Counted from the first letter of the stretch, positions 35,643 through 44,304 are shown. The stretch: 63,182 nt of DNA from Treponemataceae bacterium (GCA_024680915.1 JAILBN010000029.1:1-63182), one strand, 5' to 3'. The notes: generated from the sequence alone by a model not told the origin. Made by a program: numbers and translations.

Positions 35643-36908
35643 ATGAGCAAAGAGAAAGTAATTCTTGCGTATTCAGGCGGACTTGATACAACGGTTATCA
35701 TTCCATGGCTGAAAGAGAACTACGATTACGATGTAATCGCCGTGTGTATCGATGTAGGTCAGGGCGACGATTGGAAACTTATAAAAGACAGGGCTCTAAA
35801 GACAGGAGCTTCCGCCTGCTACGTCGTGGACGCCCGTGAAGAATACATCACTGATTATATTTGGCCGGCTTTGAAAGCAAACTGCAAGTATGAAGACCAG
35901 TATCTTCTTGGAACATCAACAGCCCGCCCTCTTATCGGAAAAATCCTTGTGGAGTATGCCCGCCAGGAGAAAGCTGTAGCAATCTGCCACGGAGCCACAG
36001 GAAAAGGAAATGACCAGATCCGTTTCGAGCTTGCTATCAAAGCCTTTGCTCCGGACCTCAAGGTTATAGCAGCATGGCGTGATGATAAATGGAACATGGA
36101 CAGCCGTGAGGCAGAAATCAAGTTCCTTGAGGACAGAGGCCTTGAGGTTCCTATGAAAAAAGACCAGTCCTATTCCCGCGATGAGAATATATGGCACCTT
36201 TCCCACGAAGGTCTTGAGCTGGAGAAGACAGAGAACGAGCCTAACTGGAAGCATATGCTTCAGAACACTGTTGTTCCGGAAGAAGCTCCTGAAAGCGGCG
36301 AGTATGTGAAAATCGACTTTGAGAAGGGTGTTCCCGTCAGCGTAAACGACAAAAAGCTGAATGCCCTGGACCTTATGCTGGAGATCAACAAAATCGGAGG
36401 AAGAAACGGCGTAGGTCTTGTGGATATATGTGAGAACCGCTGCGTAGGAATGAAAAGCCGCGGTGTTTATGAGACTCCCGGAGGAGCAATTCTTTATGCC
36501 GCCCACGAGATGATCGACCACCTCTGCCTTGACAGGGATACATACCACTTCAAGCAGCAGGTAAGCCTGCGCATGAGCGAGCTTATCTACGACGGAAAAT
36601 GGTTCACAACTCTTATGGATTCCTGCATGGCCTTCATCGACAAGACTCAGGAAACCTGTACAGGCTGGGTGAAGCTCAAGCTCTATAAGGGTTCAATCCG
36701 CGGTGCAGGCTCCTACTCAAAGTACAGTCTCTACAACGAGAACATCGCATCCTTCACCACAGGAGACCTTTACGACCACAAGGATGCCCAGGGCTTCATC
36801 ACACTCTTCGGACTGCCGCTTAAAGTCCGCGCCCTCATGGAGCAACAAGTCGGCGAAGGACAGGCTATTACAGAGAGTAAAAGTCTTAAAACCCGTCCTA
36901 CAGAGTAG
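35643..36908 (+). CDS. argG: Argininosuccinate synthase
   Basis: 421 residues. It joins citrulline and aspartate using ATP, the penultimate step of arginine synthesis. Seen: the ATP loop VILAYSGGLDTTVIIPWL at the start, CHGATGKGNDQIRFEL, WRDDKWNMDSREAEIKFLE and the C-terminal RGAGSYSKYSLYNENIASF. The ATG at 35643 is chosen because GAGG lies at 35631-35634 and the protein then starts at the conserved KVILAYSGG; an upstream in-frame ATG (35580) overlaps the promoter. Codon use is strong (many CGC, CTT, GGA), as for a well-expressed gene. The last 58 bases are repeated 147 bases downstream (56 of 58 identical). Confidence 0.97.
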   Translation: MSKEKVILAYSGGLDTTVIIPWLKENYDYDVIAVCIDVGQGDDWKLIKDRALKTGASACYVVDAREEYITDYIWPALKANCKYEDQYLLGTSTARPLIGKILVEYARQEKAVAICHGATGKGNDQIRFELAIKAFAPDLKVIAAWRDDKWNMDSREAEIKFLEDRGLEVPMKKDQSYSRDENIWHLSHEGLELEKTENEPNWKHMLQNTVVPEEAPESGEYVKIDFEKGVPVSVNDKKLNALDLMLEINKIGGRNGVGLVDICENRCVGMKSRGVYETPGGAILYAAHEMIDHLCLDRDTYHFKQQVSLRMSELIYDGKWFTTLMDSCMAFIDKTQETCTGWVKLKLYKGSIRGAGSYSKYSLYNENIASFTTGDLYDHKDAQGFITLFGLPLKVRALMEQQVGEGQAITESKSLKTRPTE

Positions 36909-37054
36909 AGAAACGGGAGAGATATAAGCACGCGAGACTCGCAGCGTGCGCCGCCGACTTGTACGGAGCGCCACTGCGCGTAGGCGGGCGAAGCCCTCGG
37001 CGAGGGACAGGCTATTACAGAGAGTAAAAGTCTTAAAACCCGTCCTACAGAATA
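36850..37054 (+). repeat. Direct repeat of the argG 3' end around a G+C-rich insert
   Basis: Copy 1 is 36850-36907 (end of argG), copy 2 is 36997-37054. They match at 56 of 58 bases and both differences are synonymous in the argG frame (GAA/GAG; GAG-TAG versus GAA-TAA). Between them 36908-36996 is G+C-rich and contains the hairpin GCACGC..GCGTGC (36928-36949). The natural-looking argG terminator follows copy 2, so copy 2 and its stop appear to be the older junction. Confidence 0.93.
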
Positions 37055-37059
37055 ATACG

Positions 37060-37085
37060 TTGGGGCATCATCCATCATGCCCCAA
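37060..37085. terminator. Hairpin terminator behind argG
   Basis: TTGGGGCAT (37060-37068) and ATGCCCCAA (37077-37085) form a strong stem with an 8-base loop. No T-run follows, but a second hairpin lies five bases on. Confidence 0.6.
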
Positions 37086-37089
37086 CTAC

Positions 37090-37114
37090 ACAACTTTTAC
37101 TCCGTAAAAGTTGT
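37090..37114. terminator. Second hairpin between argG and the Bce-type permease
   Basis: ACAACTTTTAC and GTAAAAGTTGT pair around a 3-base loop. The T-rich arms allow a U tract on both strands, so it can serve both convergent genes. A further G+C-rich stem (GCGGGC/GCCCGC, 37123-37139) follows. Confidence 0.6.
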
Positions 37115-37176
37115 CACTTTCCGCGGGCGTCCTGCCCGCAGCGTCCTAACGCACAGGAGCAAAAATCCCGCAGAAG

Positions 37177-39228
37177 TTATCCCTTGCTTGAGACCGCGAT
37201 TCCGTAATAGGTATTGGTGGTTATTTTGTACACTATCACGTAGAAAACCGAAAACAAAAGGAAGCTTATGGCTGAGGTAAAAATCAACAGGTTAAGATTC
37301 ACCAAGCCGAAAATAATCAGTACCTTCTGAATCATAGGAAAGGCAAAGACAAGGTGAAGACCAGCCATCAGCAAGGGCAGGAAAAAGACAGTCAGCATCT
37401 GGGAGTTTATGCTCTTCCTTATCTTCTCTTTGGTCATACCCACTTTCTGCATTATCTCAAAGCGGGACTGGTCCTCGAAGCCTTCTGAAATCTGCTTGTA
37501 ATAGACAATCAGTATTGTGGCGAACAAGAAGACGATGCTGAGCATTATACCAAGGAAAAAAAGTCCGCCATAAGTCGTGTAATAGTCACTTCTCTCCACT
37601 AGAGGAGAAGAAAGCAAGAGCCTAGTGAAAGGCAGCCCCGAAGCAGCATCACTAAAATTATCGTGAAGATATTCGTTGATCTCGACGCAGCGTTCATCAT
37701 TCTCATCAAGATCGATTCCAAAAAACAAAGAAAAGAGAAAGGGATTGCTTACTGTCCCGTCGGACTCCTCCTTTGTGAACCTGTCCGTAAAAGAGGGGAC
37801 ATCAGCCACAACGAAAAAGAGATTCTGAACAACATCCATAAGCTCAGTACCACTGAAAGAAAGGTCATCCCTGTAAATCAGCTTGTAGACGGAACCATCA
37901 TCCATAGAAAGCTGCTCATCTTTCAAGTGAGAATTTTTTCCAAGAAGGACAAGTTCATCAGCAGCAGGACGTGCTAATTCAGCCTTTTCAGCTCCAGGAT
38001 AAGAAAAAAAGTCATCATAAGAAACAAGAACTACATTGTACATTCCATCGAAGCGGCCGCTGTTCATTGACTCAACCGCATCCACACCCGTGGAGAACTT
38101 GCCGTCAGCTACCTTTGCAAGAACAGAGGTATTTCTCTGGGCATGAATCTTTTTGGGAAGAGCATTTTTCTCCACCAGCAGAGATTTTGCCACCTGAGAT
38201 AAACGTTCGATATTCCCGTCATTCATATCATTGTAGCTGTCGCAATATGCGTTGATATTAATATCGTAGGGATATTTTGCCTTTATATTGTCATCCAGTC
38301 CGAAGAAAAGGCATGAGGTGAAAGCTATCATAACAAGGACCATGGTGGCCAGTATACAAATGGAGGCAAGTCCCGCTCCGTTTCTTTTCATGCGGTATAG
38401 CATGGAGGATACGGAGGTAAAATGCTCTGCCTTGTAATAGTAGTTCTTATTTTTCTGCAGTAATCTGCATAAAAGCACAGAACCAGCTATGAAGATAAGG
38501 TAGGTGGCGGCTATTACCATTATTACAGCCAGGAAAAACCAGACAAGAGCTGCAACAGGCTGCTCTATAGTCACGGCGATATAATAGGCTAAGCCCAGCA
38601 GCACAAAACCGGCAAAACCGATAAGATAGTTTGCCTTGGGAGCCTTTTCCCCTGCGGTCTCACTGTGAAGCAGCTCAATAGGATTGGTCACATGGATGTT
38701 GAAGACGTTAAAGATAAAAATACCCAGGAAAATAAGAGGGAAAAGGATGAGTGTCCTGCTTATGGCTTCCCACTCCACTGAAAAAGAGTAGACCACATCC
38801 CCCTGCATCATGTTCACAAGGAACAACTCTCCCAGCTTGGAGAAAAGCAAACCAAAGCCAAGGCCAGCCACAAGGGTTATCAAGGCAGTGATTACCAGCT
38901 CACAAAGGAGTATCCGACCTATATTTCCCTTTCCCATGCCCAGAATGTTATAAAGGCCGAACTCCATCTTGCGCCTTCTGATAAGGAAGGAATTGCTGTA
39001 AAAGAGGAAGAGGATGGAAAAGAAGGCTACCACATAGCTTCCCAAAGAAAGGGTCAGAAGGATTGCATCGCCACCATACAGGCTTCCTATAACGGGAGAA
39101 ATAGAGAGGCTGGTAATGATATAGTACATCATTACCATACCGATGCAGGTTATAAGGTAAGGAAAATAAAGCTTTCTGTTTTTTCCTATTCCAGTCCAGG
39201 CCAGCTGAAGGTAAAAGGTCTTTTTCAT
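37177..39228 (-). CDS. BceB-type ABC transporter permease (FtsX-like)
   Basis: 683 residues with about ten membrane helices: one at ~18-42, three around 60-160, several between 200 and 310, then a large extracellular domain (~310-545) and a last group of three at ~550-675. This layout, with the big loop between helices seven and eight, marks the permeases of Bce-type peptide-antibiotic sensing and removal systems. The N-terminal RRRKMEFGLYNILGMGKGNIG and C-terminal FEDQSRFEIMQKVGMTKEKIR are FtsX-family coupling motifs. The start overlaps the ATPase gene by four bases. The likely ligand class is lipid-II-binding peptides such as bacitracin or lantibiotics (inference). Confidence 0.85.
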   Translation of the reverse strand: MKKTFYLQLAWTGIGKNRKLYFPYLITCIGMVMMYYIITSLSISPVIGSLYGGDAILLTLSLGSYVVAFFSILFLFYSNSFLIRRRKMEFGLYNILGMGKGNIGRILLCELVITALITLVAGLGFGLLFSKLGELFLVNMMQGDVVYSFSVEWEAISRTLILFPLIFLGIFIFNVFNIHVTNPIELLHSETAGEKAPKANYLIGFAGFVLLGLAYYIAVTIEQPVAALVWFFLAVIMVIAATYLIFIAGSVLLCRLLQKNKNYYYKAEHFTSVSSMLYRMKRNGAGLASICILATMVLVMIAFTSCLFFGLDDNIKAKYPYDININAYCDSYNDMNDGNIERLSQVAKSLLVEKNALPKKIHAQRNTSVLAKVADGKFSTGVDAVESMNSGRFDGMYNVVLVSYDDFFSYPGAEKAELARPAADELVLLGKNSHLKDEQLSMDDGSVYKLIYRDDLSFSGTELMDVVQNLFFVVADVPSFTDRFTKEESDGTVSNPFLFSLFFGIDLDENDERCVEINEYLHDNFSDAASGLPFTRLLLSSPLVERSDYYTTYGGLFFLGIMLSIVFLFATILIVYYKQISEGFEDQSRFEIMQKVGMTKEKIRKSINSQMLTVFFLPLLMAGLHLVFAFPMIQKVLIIFGLVNLNLLIFTSAISFLLFSVFYVIVYKITTNTYYGIAVSSKG

Positions 39229-40043
39229 TTCGCCACCCCAGCATCTGCGAAAAGAGACCCGTCAGCCCCAGCATCTGCGAAAGCCTCTCCTGCCTTATTC
39301 TGCAGCATGGTAAGGGTATCAGAGATTTTCTGGTACATCTGCTCATCAGAGGAAGCTCCACGTATAATCTGATGGAAAACCTCTCCGTCCCTTATGAAAA
39401 GGACCCTGCCCGCTTTGCTGGCGGCCTTTATGGAATGGGTCACCATAAGGATAGTCTGCCCGCTTTTATTTATGTCTGCGAAAATACGGAGGATATCGTC
39501 TGTGGAGCGGGAATCCAGAGCGCCGGTAGGCTCGTCCGCAAGTATGATACGGGGCTCTGTTATTATAGCCCTGGCTATGGCCACACGCTGCTTCTGGCCG
39601 CCAGAAATCTCATAGGGGTACTTCTTCAGCAGTGAAGCGATTCCCAAGCGGACAGCTATAGGCTCAAGGCGGCTGACCATCTCATCCTTCTTTTTTCCAG
39701 AGAGCACCAGGGGAAGAAAAATGTTGTCCTCCACAGAGAAGGTATCAAGAAGATTGAATTCCTGAAAAACGAAGCCCAGGTTATCCCGGCGGAAGTTTGC
39801 CATGGCAGATTCTTTTATGCCTGTAAGCTCCTGCCCCTCCAGCATGACAGTTCCGGCAGTGGGCTTATCAAGGGCCGCCAGGATATTGAGCAGGGTTGTC
39901 TTACCGGAACCGGACTCTCCCATTATGGCTATATACTCACCCTTCTCAACGTCAAAGGTGATATTCTTAAGAGCCTCTACCTGATTAGTGCCGAAACGGC
40001 TTTTGTAAATCTTTTTAAGGCTTTTTACTTCCAAAACATTCAT
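39225..40043 (-). CDS. BceA-type ABC transporter ATPase
   Basis: 272 residues. Walker A is GESGSGKT (42-49), then QEFNLLD, signature SGGQKQR and Walker B IILADEPTGALD: the MacB/BceA subfamily of ATPases. It works with the FtsX-like permease to free the cell-wall target from antimicrobial peptides. The C-terminal ~20 residues contain an internal repeat (FADAG..FADAG) produced by a 17-base direct repeat (39237-39253 and 39267-39283), an extension not needed by the family. It lies downstream of the kinase gene, across a 146-base gap that holds a palindromic operator. Confidence 0.9.
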   Translation of the reverse strand: MNVLEVKSLKKIYKSRFGTNQVEALKNITFDVEKGEYIAIMGESGSGKTTLLNILAALDKPTAGTVMLEGQELTGIKESAMANFRRDNLGFVFQEFNLLDTFSVEDNIFLPLVLSGKKKDEMVSRLEPIAVRLGIASLLKKYPYEISGGQKQRVAIARAIITEPRIILADEPTGALDSRSTDDILRIFADINKSGQTILMVTHSIKAASKAGRVLFIRDGEVFHQIIRGASSDEQMYQKISDTLTMLQNKAGEAFADAGADGSLFADAGVAK

Positions 40044-40139
40044 TTGCTTTCTCCTATCTGTGCGCCAGACGACGCAGAATCATATTTCTCTAAGCGTCTC
40101 AAATATAAAGGCACAGGAAAAAAAACACTATTTTTTTTT

Positions 40140-40177
40140 CTTACATTTCATGGGAAAAATCTTACATTTTTGTAAGA
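40140..40177 (-). promoter_or_regulatory. Putative response-regulator operator ahead of the BceAB-type genes
   Basis: The palindrome TCTTACA-N4-TGTAAGA (40160-40177) is accompanied by a second CTTACATTT (40140-40148) exactly 21 bases away, i.e. two helical turns. It lies between the kinase gene and the ATPase gene, where Bce-type regulators bind to induce their transporter. Confidence 0.6.
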
Positions 40178-40189
40178 AATGGAAAGAAG

Positions 40190-41242
40190 CTATTCAAGAC
40201 GTTCTTTGTTGCGGCCTATTCCTATCCTAACAGTAGTTCCCTCGTCCGGACGGGAATCTATCTCTATGGTATGATTAAGATTCCGGCATATACGGCGGCA
40301 CAGGTAGAGACCTATACCTGAGGAAGCTCCCCCTACGCTGCCAGCTCCCATTCCACGGCCATTGCCTCCGGTATAGCTGCATTCAAAGACCCGGGGCAAA
40401 TCCTCCGGATTGATGCCTATTCCAGTATCACGGATGCACAGAGTCTCATCTCCCTCCAGATAGATGGAGACAGACCCCTCAGGGGTATATTTGAGGGCAT
40501 TTGAAAGCACCTGTCCCAGCACGAAGGAGAACCATTTCTCGTCTGTAAGAATCTTCACCCCGCTTTCCTGGTAGTCAAGCTTAAGATGCTTGTTTATAAA
40601 GTCACTGGCAAAATTACGAAGGGTAGCTTTTATTATACCATCCAAATCAAATTCCTTGATAAGATAGTCGCTGGTCTCGGACTCCAGACGGATGTAAGTC
40701 AAGACCATCTCCACATAAAGCTCTATGCGCCTAAGGTCAGAAAGCAGTCTTGTGGCTGCCGGGCTGTTCCCGTTCTGAAGGGTAAGCTTCATTGACGCTA
40801 TGGGGGTTTTTATCTGATGGACCCAAAGACTGTAATAGTCCTGCATGTTTGCATAACGAAAGTCCTTCTCATTGCTAAGCTTTTTGAAGGCCTCTGAAAG
40901 CTTTTTCAGAAGATTTAAGAAATCCTCCTCAAAAACACCATCACATGAAAGGGATTCGGGTATCTCCGGCAGAAAATTAGCCGCAGACCACAGAAACAAA
41001 TGTCTCTTAAATGCACCAAAGCATCTAACGACCACAATTATGAGAAGAAAAACCAGACAGACTAAGGTGGGATATAAAACAGCCTCAAGGGGAAGATGGT
41101 AAAGATAGAAGGTCAGAGCGAAAAAAAAGACGAAAAGAAGGAAGACAAAGAAAAAGACTCTAAGACCCTTGATATATTTGAGTAAAAAATCCAGGAAGAA
41201 AAAAAGCTTTTTTCCCTCTCCCCTGCCCCTATCTGATCTCAC
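40190..41242 (-). CDS. BceS-type intramembrane-sensing histidine kinase
   Basis: 350 residues. Two membrane helices (~30-50 and 55-75) are joined by a turn of only a few residues, so there is no outside sensor; this is the hallmark of kinases that take their signal from the BceB permease. The phospho-acceptor His is in WVHQIKTPIASMKL. The ATPase domain has FVLGQVLSNALKYTPEG (N box), CIRDTGIGINPEDL and GIGLYLCRRI. The start overlaps the regulator stop (ATGA). The lysine- and glycine-rich first ~20 residues are cytoplasmic. Confidence 0.9.
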   Translation of the reverse strand: MRSDRGRGEGKKLFFFLDFLLKYIKGLRVFFFVFLLFVFFFALTFYLYHLPLEAVLYPTLVCLVFLLIIVVVRCFGAFKRHLFLWSAANFLPEIPESLSCDGVFEEDFLNLLKKLSEAFKKLSNEKDFRYANMQDYYSLWVHQIKTPIASMKLTLQNGNSPAATRLLSDLRRIELYVEMVLTYIRLESETSDYLIKEFDLDGIIKATLRNFASDFINKHLKLDYQESGVKILTDEKWFSFVLGQVLSNALKYTPEGSVSIYLEGDETLCIRDTGIGINPEDLPRVFECSYTGGNGRGMGAGSVGGASSGIGLYLCRRICRNLNHTIEIDSRPDEGTTVRIGIGRNKERLE

Positions 41243-41910
41243 TTGATTATATATCCCTCTCCGAATTTAGTCGTGATAAAATCAGCAAGCCCTTCTGCCT
41301 CAAGCTTTTTCCTGAGCCGGCCCACATTCACAGAAAGAGTATTCTCGTCCACGAAGCAATCTGTCTGCCACAAGGCTTCCATCAGCTTTTCCCGGCTGGT
41401 TACTGAGTTTTTGTTCTGCATAAGGGTAAGAAGGATGCGGTACTCGTTTTTCGTAAGCTCTATATGCTTGCCACTATATACTATGGTGTTATCCCCCATG
41501 TCCAGGATTACGCCCCTGTGCTCAAGCACGGGAAGAGTGGCGGCAAAATCATAGGTTCTGCGGAGGAGAGCCTGAATTTTAGCCATGAGCACACTCTGGT
41601 CAAAGGGCTTGGCGATAAAATCATCACCCCCCATATTCATAGCCATTATGACGTTCATGTTATCAGATTCTGAGGAGATGAAGATAATGGGAACCCGGGA
41701 GAATTTCCTGATCTCGGAGCACCAATGAAAGCCATTGAAGCAGGGAAGCTTTATATCCAGGAGTATTATATGGGGAGAGAAGTCCGCCACTTCGGAAGCG
41801 ACCTGGCGGAAATCCTTAACGACGCGGAACTCCATGTTCCACATTGCTGCCTGCTCACAGATAGCGCCAGCGATTCCTGGATCATCCTCTACGATGAAAA
41901 GGCGATACAT
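41239..41910 (-). CDS. BceR-type OmpR-family response regulator
   Basis: 223 residues: a receiver domain with phospho-acceptor Asp in HIILLDIKLPCFNG (~52) and Lys in FIAKPFDQ, then a winged-helix DNA-binding domain (TKNEYRILLTLMQN, then TLSVNVGRLRKKLE, ending with TKFGEGYIIK). It pairs with the overlapping kinase gene and probably activates the permease/ATPase genes through the palindrome at 40160-40177. It starts 17 bases after the signal peptidase gene, so it may share that transcript. Confidence 0.92.
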   Translation of the reverse strand: MYRLFIVEDDPGIAGAICEQAAMWNMEFRVVKDFRQVASEVADFSPHIILLDIKLPCFNGFHWCSEIRKFSRVPIIFISSESDNMNVIMAMNMGGDDFIAKPFDQSVLMAKIQALLRRTYDFAATLPVLEHRGVILDMGDNTIVYSGKHIELTKNEYRILLTLMQNKNSVTSREKLMEALWQTDCFVDENTLSVNVGRLRKKLEAEGLADFITTKFGEGYIIK

Positions 41911-41927
41911 AGCAGCTACATCCAGAA

Positions 41928-43715
41928 TCAGTTCTTGACTTCCGCAGTCTGTCCAGGAATACCGAAACGGCTCAAAGGTAAGAAACGCAGGTTAGGTGAA
42001 CCAAGTATACGGTCTTTGCTCACATAACGGGGCTCTATGTTAGACTTGTAATATATCGCCTCTGTATCGAACTCGGAAACAGGAATCATCTTCTGCTCAT
42101 AGGAATGACGCATATCAAGAGAGTTGAAACGGTTGTCTCCCATCATGAAATAATTACCCTCTGGAATATACTGGGGATTCCCGTTCTCATCGTTGGCAGG
42201 GAAGACCGGCATGTTGCGGCTTTCGTTAAGGACGGCATAAAGCACATAGCGGTTGGCTTCCTGAAGGAGCCCTATTCTTGTGGCATCAACATTACGGTCG
42301 GAAGCACTGCGTCCTTCAAGACTCAATTCTGCATTCCTAAGGATAAGACCGCCAAGACAATTCTTTATCATCACGTTGAAGCGGAACATAGACTCGTCAT
42401 AAAGATTTCCGTTGATTTCGCTATTTCCCGCCGCAAGGGAACTCTCATAGACAGGAATCCATGATGTAATGAATTCAGCCAGCCATTCAGCGCCGCCCTC
42501 AACTGAAAGAAGCTTCAAATAAAGAGAATCCGCTTTGTTGAAAAGGTTAGTTATATAATAATCATTTTTTGAAAGTATATCGTCAGCAGCCTCTCCTGCA
42601 AGAGTCGGATTTACAAGATCCCTTATTTCCAGGAAACGGTCCGCGATACGGCGGCTTTCAGCCATGGCATCCGCATAAGACATCCTGCGGCGGGCATCCT
42701 CCACGGCCAGCAGCACATCATACATTTCTCCAGTTATAGGAATAGTCTCAACATTTTTCAGGAAATCCTCGGACAATGCGGACACATTCCATTCTGCCCA
42801 GGCCGCATCCTCAAGCACAGGCTTGAAGTCAGGACTCGCAGCGGTACGGCTGTAAAGAACCCCGTCCTGCATCATAAGCTGTTCGCCGGGAACACCTGTC
42901 ACGCGTTTTACCAGAGGATCTGCTTTCTGGGAGCCATCCTCGTTCACATTCAGGTTAACCTGAGTGAAAGTAAGCATATAGACCAAAGATGAGACGAAAT
43001 TCTTCACTTCTGACTGCTGATTATTCTCATAATGAGGATTTCTGAAAACAACGATATCGCCCCTATCGTAAGACCTGAAACAGGGCAGCCCCACATCAGA
43101 CATAGGGAATTTAGGGCCGGAGAAAGTCTTGAAAACCAAGACCCTGTCTTTTACGAGAAACTCAGGAACCATGGATTCTGAAGGAATCTCATAAAGCTGG
43201 AAGACAAATATATTGAGCAGGGCTACTGTAAAAGCAGCCTGTATAAAGGCATCTATCCAGCTTACGATCTCGATCAATACCTTCTTTATGCCCTTATGCT
43301 TCTGGAGCGGATGCTCTTCCCGCTGTGCCTGAAATACGGGATTGTTCTTGCATAATCTTTTCTCGGAAAGGAAAAAACAGGTACATATTGATGTGGCTGT
43401 AAGAATTACCCATATGATGACTGTAGCAAGGTCATAACCCCAAGACGTTTTCGTAGCTCCAGCCTTGCGGAAAACGAAGGCCATGAGCATTACGAAGGGT
43501 ACATACTCATTGAATTTGAGCATGATGCCGGCAAAACGGACATTTCCGCCTTTAAGGAAAAACTTCGTGTTTATCAGCAGAAGCAATATGGAAAAGAAGA
43601 AAGAAAGAGGAAAAGCAAGAATTGAGATATCCCCTACAAAATGTATTTGAAACAATGAAAAAAGGACGCAGAGAACCACAGTAGCAGCACTTGCGATTAT
43701 TAATTTTCTAGACAT
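41928..43715 (-). CDS. lepB: Signal peptidase I, large spirochaetal form
   Basis: 595 residues, more than twice the usual length. About five N-terminal membrane helices come first, the last leading to the catalytic Ser181 in IPSESMVP. The general-base Lys is K270 (DPLVKRVTGVPGE). The conserved C-terminal box GNYFMMGDNRFNSLD lies near residue 545. The ~250 residues between them (~285-530) form a mostly helical insert, not recognised, that would sit in the periplasm. It removes signal peptides of exported proteins. The ATG lies six bases behind a TATAAT box with no ribosome site, suggesting a leaderless mRNA. Downstream is the Bce-type regulator gene. Confidence 0.88.
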   Translation of the reverse strand: MSRKLIIASAATVVLCVLFSLFQIHFVGDISILAFPLSFFFSILLLLINTKFFLKGGNVRFAGIMLKFNEYVPFVMLMAFVFRKAGATKTSWGYDLATVIIWVILTATSICTCFFLSEKRLCKNNPVFQAQREEHPLQKHKGIKKVLIEIVSWIDAFIQAAFTVALLNIFVFQLYEIPSESMVPEFLVKDRVLVFKTFSGPKFPMSDVGLPCFRSYDRGDIVVFRNPHYENNQQSEVKNFVSSLVYMLTFTQVNLNVNEDGSQKADPLVKRVTGVPGEQLMMQDGVLYSRTAASPDFKPVLEDAAWAEWNVSALSEDFLKNVETIPITGEMYDVLLAVEDARRRMSYADAMAESRRIADRFLEIRDLVNPTLAGEAADDILSKNDYYITNLFNKADSLYLKLLSVEGGAEWLAEFITSWIPVYESSLAAGNSEINGNLYDESMFRFNVMIKNCLGGLILRNAELSLEGRSASDRNVDATRIGLLQEANRYVLYAVLNESRNMPVFPANDENGNPQYIPEGNYFMMGDNRFNSLDMRHSYEQKMIPVSEFDTEAIYYKSNIEPRYVSKDRILGSPNLRFLPLSRFGIPGQTAEVKN

Positions 43716-43721
43716 ATAATA

Positions 43722-43754
43722 ATTATAGCAAAAAAACGTGATATAGGCTACAAT
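43722..43754. promoter_or_regulatory. Overlapping divergent -10 boxes of lepB and the HPt gene region
   Basis: On the - strand TATAAT occupies 43722-43727, six bases before the lepB ATG. On the + strand TACAAT occupies 43749-43754, six bases before an ATG at 43761. The -35 boxes are poor on both strands. The near-symmetry (GCTATAATT and AATTATAGC) is notable. Confidence 0.45.
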
Positions 43755-43760
43755 TATAGC

Positions 43761-43850
43761 ATGAGGCGCCTTGAAAAACTTCTGTTTTTAGGGTCCGACG
43801 AATTCATTCCGGCTGATTATCATGCAGAAGATAGGATCAGCATTACCTGA
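43761..43850 (+). CDS. Possible 29-residue leader peptide ahead of the HPt gene
   Basis: ATG at 43761, TGA at 43848-43850; the product starts MRRLEKLLFLGSDEF and is not recognised. In favour: the ATG lies six bases after a -10 box, exactly like other predicted leaderless genes here, and the stop is 12 bases from the HPt start. Against: it is short, with no known relative. It could be a real small protein, a leader peptide, or simply an untranslated leader. Confidence 0.3.
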   Translation: MRRLEKLLFLGSDEFIPADYHAEDRISIT

Positions 43851-43862
43851 AGGAGGTACAAG

Positions 43863-44213
43863 ATGGATAACTTAAAGCTCGTCAACGTCGAGGAAGCAAT
43901 GGCCCGTGTCGATAATGACAAAGAACTATATAACGATCTTCTTACAATGTTCTTCGAAGACCCTCAATTCAAACCGGAAGACCTGGAAAAGCTCCTTGCG
44001 GAGAATAAGATTCAGGAAGCCGAGAAATTGGTGCACCTGCTTAAAGGTATAGCCGGAACCTTGGGAGCGGAAAAGCTTTTCAGTGCCTGCCAGAGCCTGG
44101 ATGACATCCTTAAGGGTAAGACAGAGGGCGACATTCCTGCAGGAAAGGAAGCCGTAAATACCCTCTTTCTAGAGACAAGAGAAGAACTGAAAAAAGTCCA
44201 GGAATCACTATAG
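43863..44213 (+). CDS. HPt-domain phosphotransfer protein
   Basis: 116 residues, essentially one histidine phosphotransfer domain: a four-helix bundle with phospho-acceptor His58 in VHLLKGIAGTLGA. Such proteins shuttle phosphate between receivers. No kinase gene is adjacent, but hybrid proteins with receivers (CheA-REC, REC-cyclase) lie within 15 kb and are possible partners (inference). A strong ribosome site (GAAGGAGG) precedes the ATG. A long hairpin (44221-44274) follows the stop. Confidence 0.9.
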   Translation: MDNLKLVNVEEAMARVDNDKELYNDLLTMFFEDPQFKPEDLEKLLAENKIQEAEKLVHLLKGIAGTLGAEKLFSACQSLDDILKGKTEGDIPAGKEAVNTLFLETREELKKVQESL

Positions 44214-44220
44214 TATTCTA

Positions 44221-44274
44221 AGGATTTTTTTGGGGTCGGTGGGAAAAACTCGCCGACCCCGGGAAAAAAATCCT
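44221..44274. terminator. Long hairpin between convergent HPt and tatD genes
   Basis: AGGATTTTTTTGGGGTCGG pairs with CCGACCCC..AAAAAAATCCT. The stem core is GGGGTCGG/CCGACCCC, with T/A-rich flanks, so it can act on both strands. Confidence 0.7.
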
Positions 44275-44304
44275 GCGAGAAGAATCCGCAGGGAAACGAA
44301 GCCT

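Noticed and set aside
36770-37093. - strand frame with an internally repeated sequence behind argG
   Set aside because: The apparent protein repeat is only the reverse reading of the duplicated argG end, with no ribosome site.
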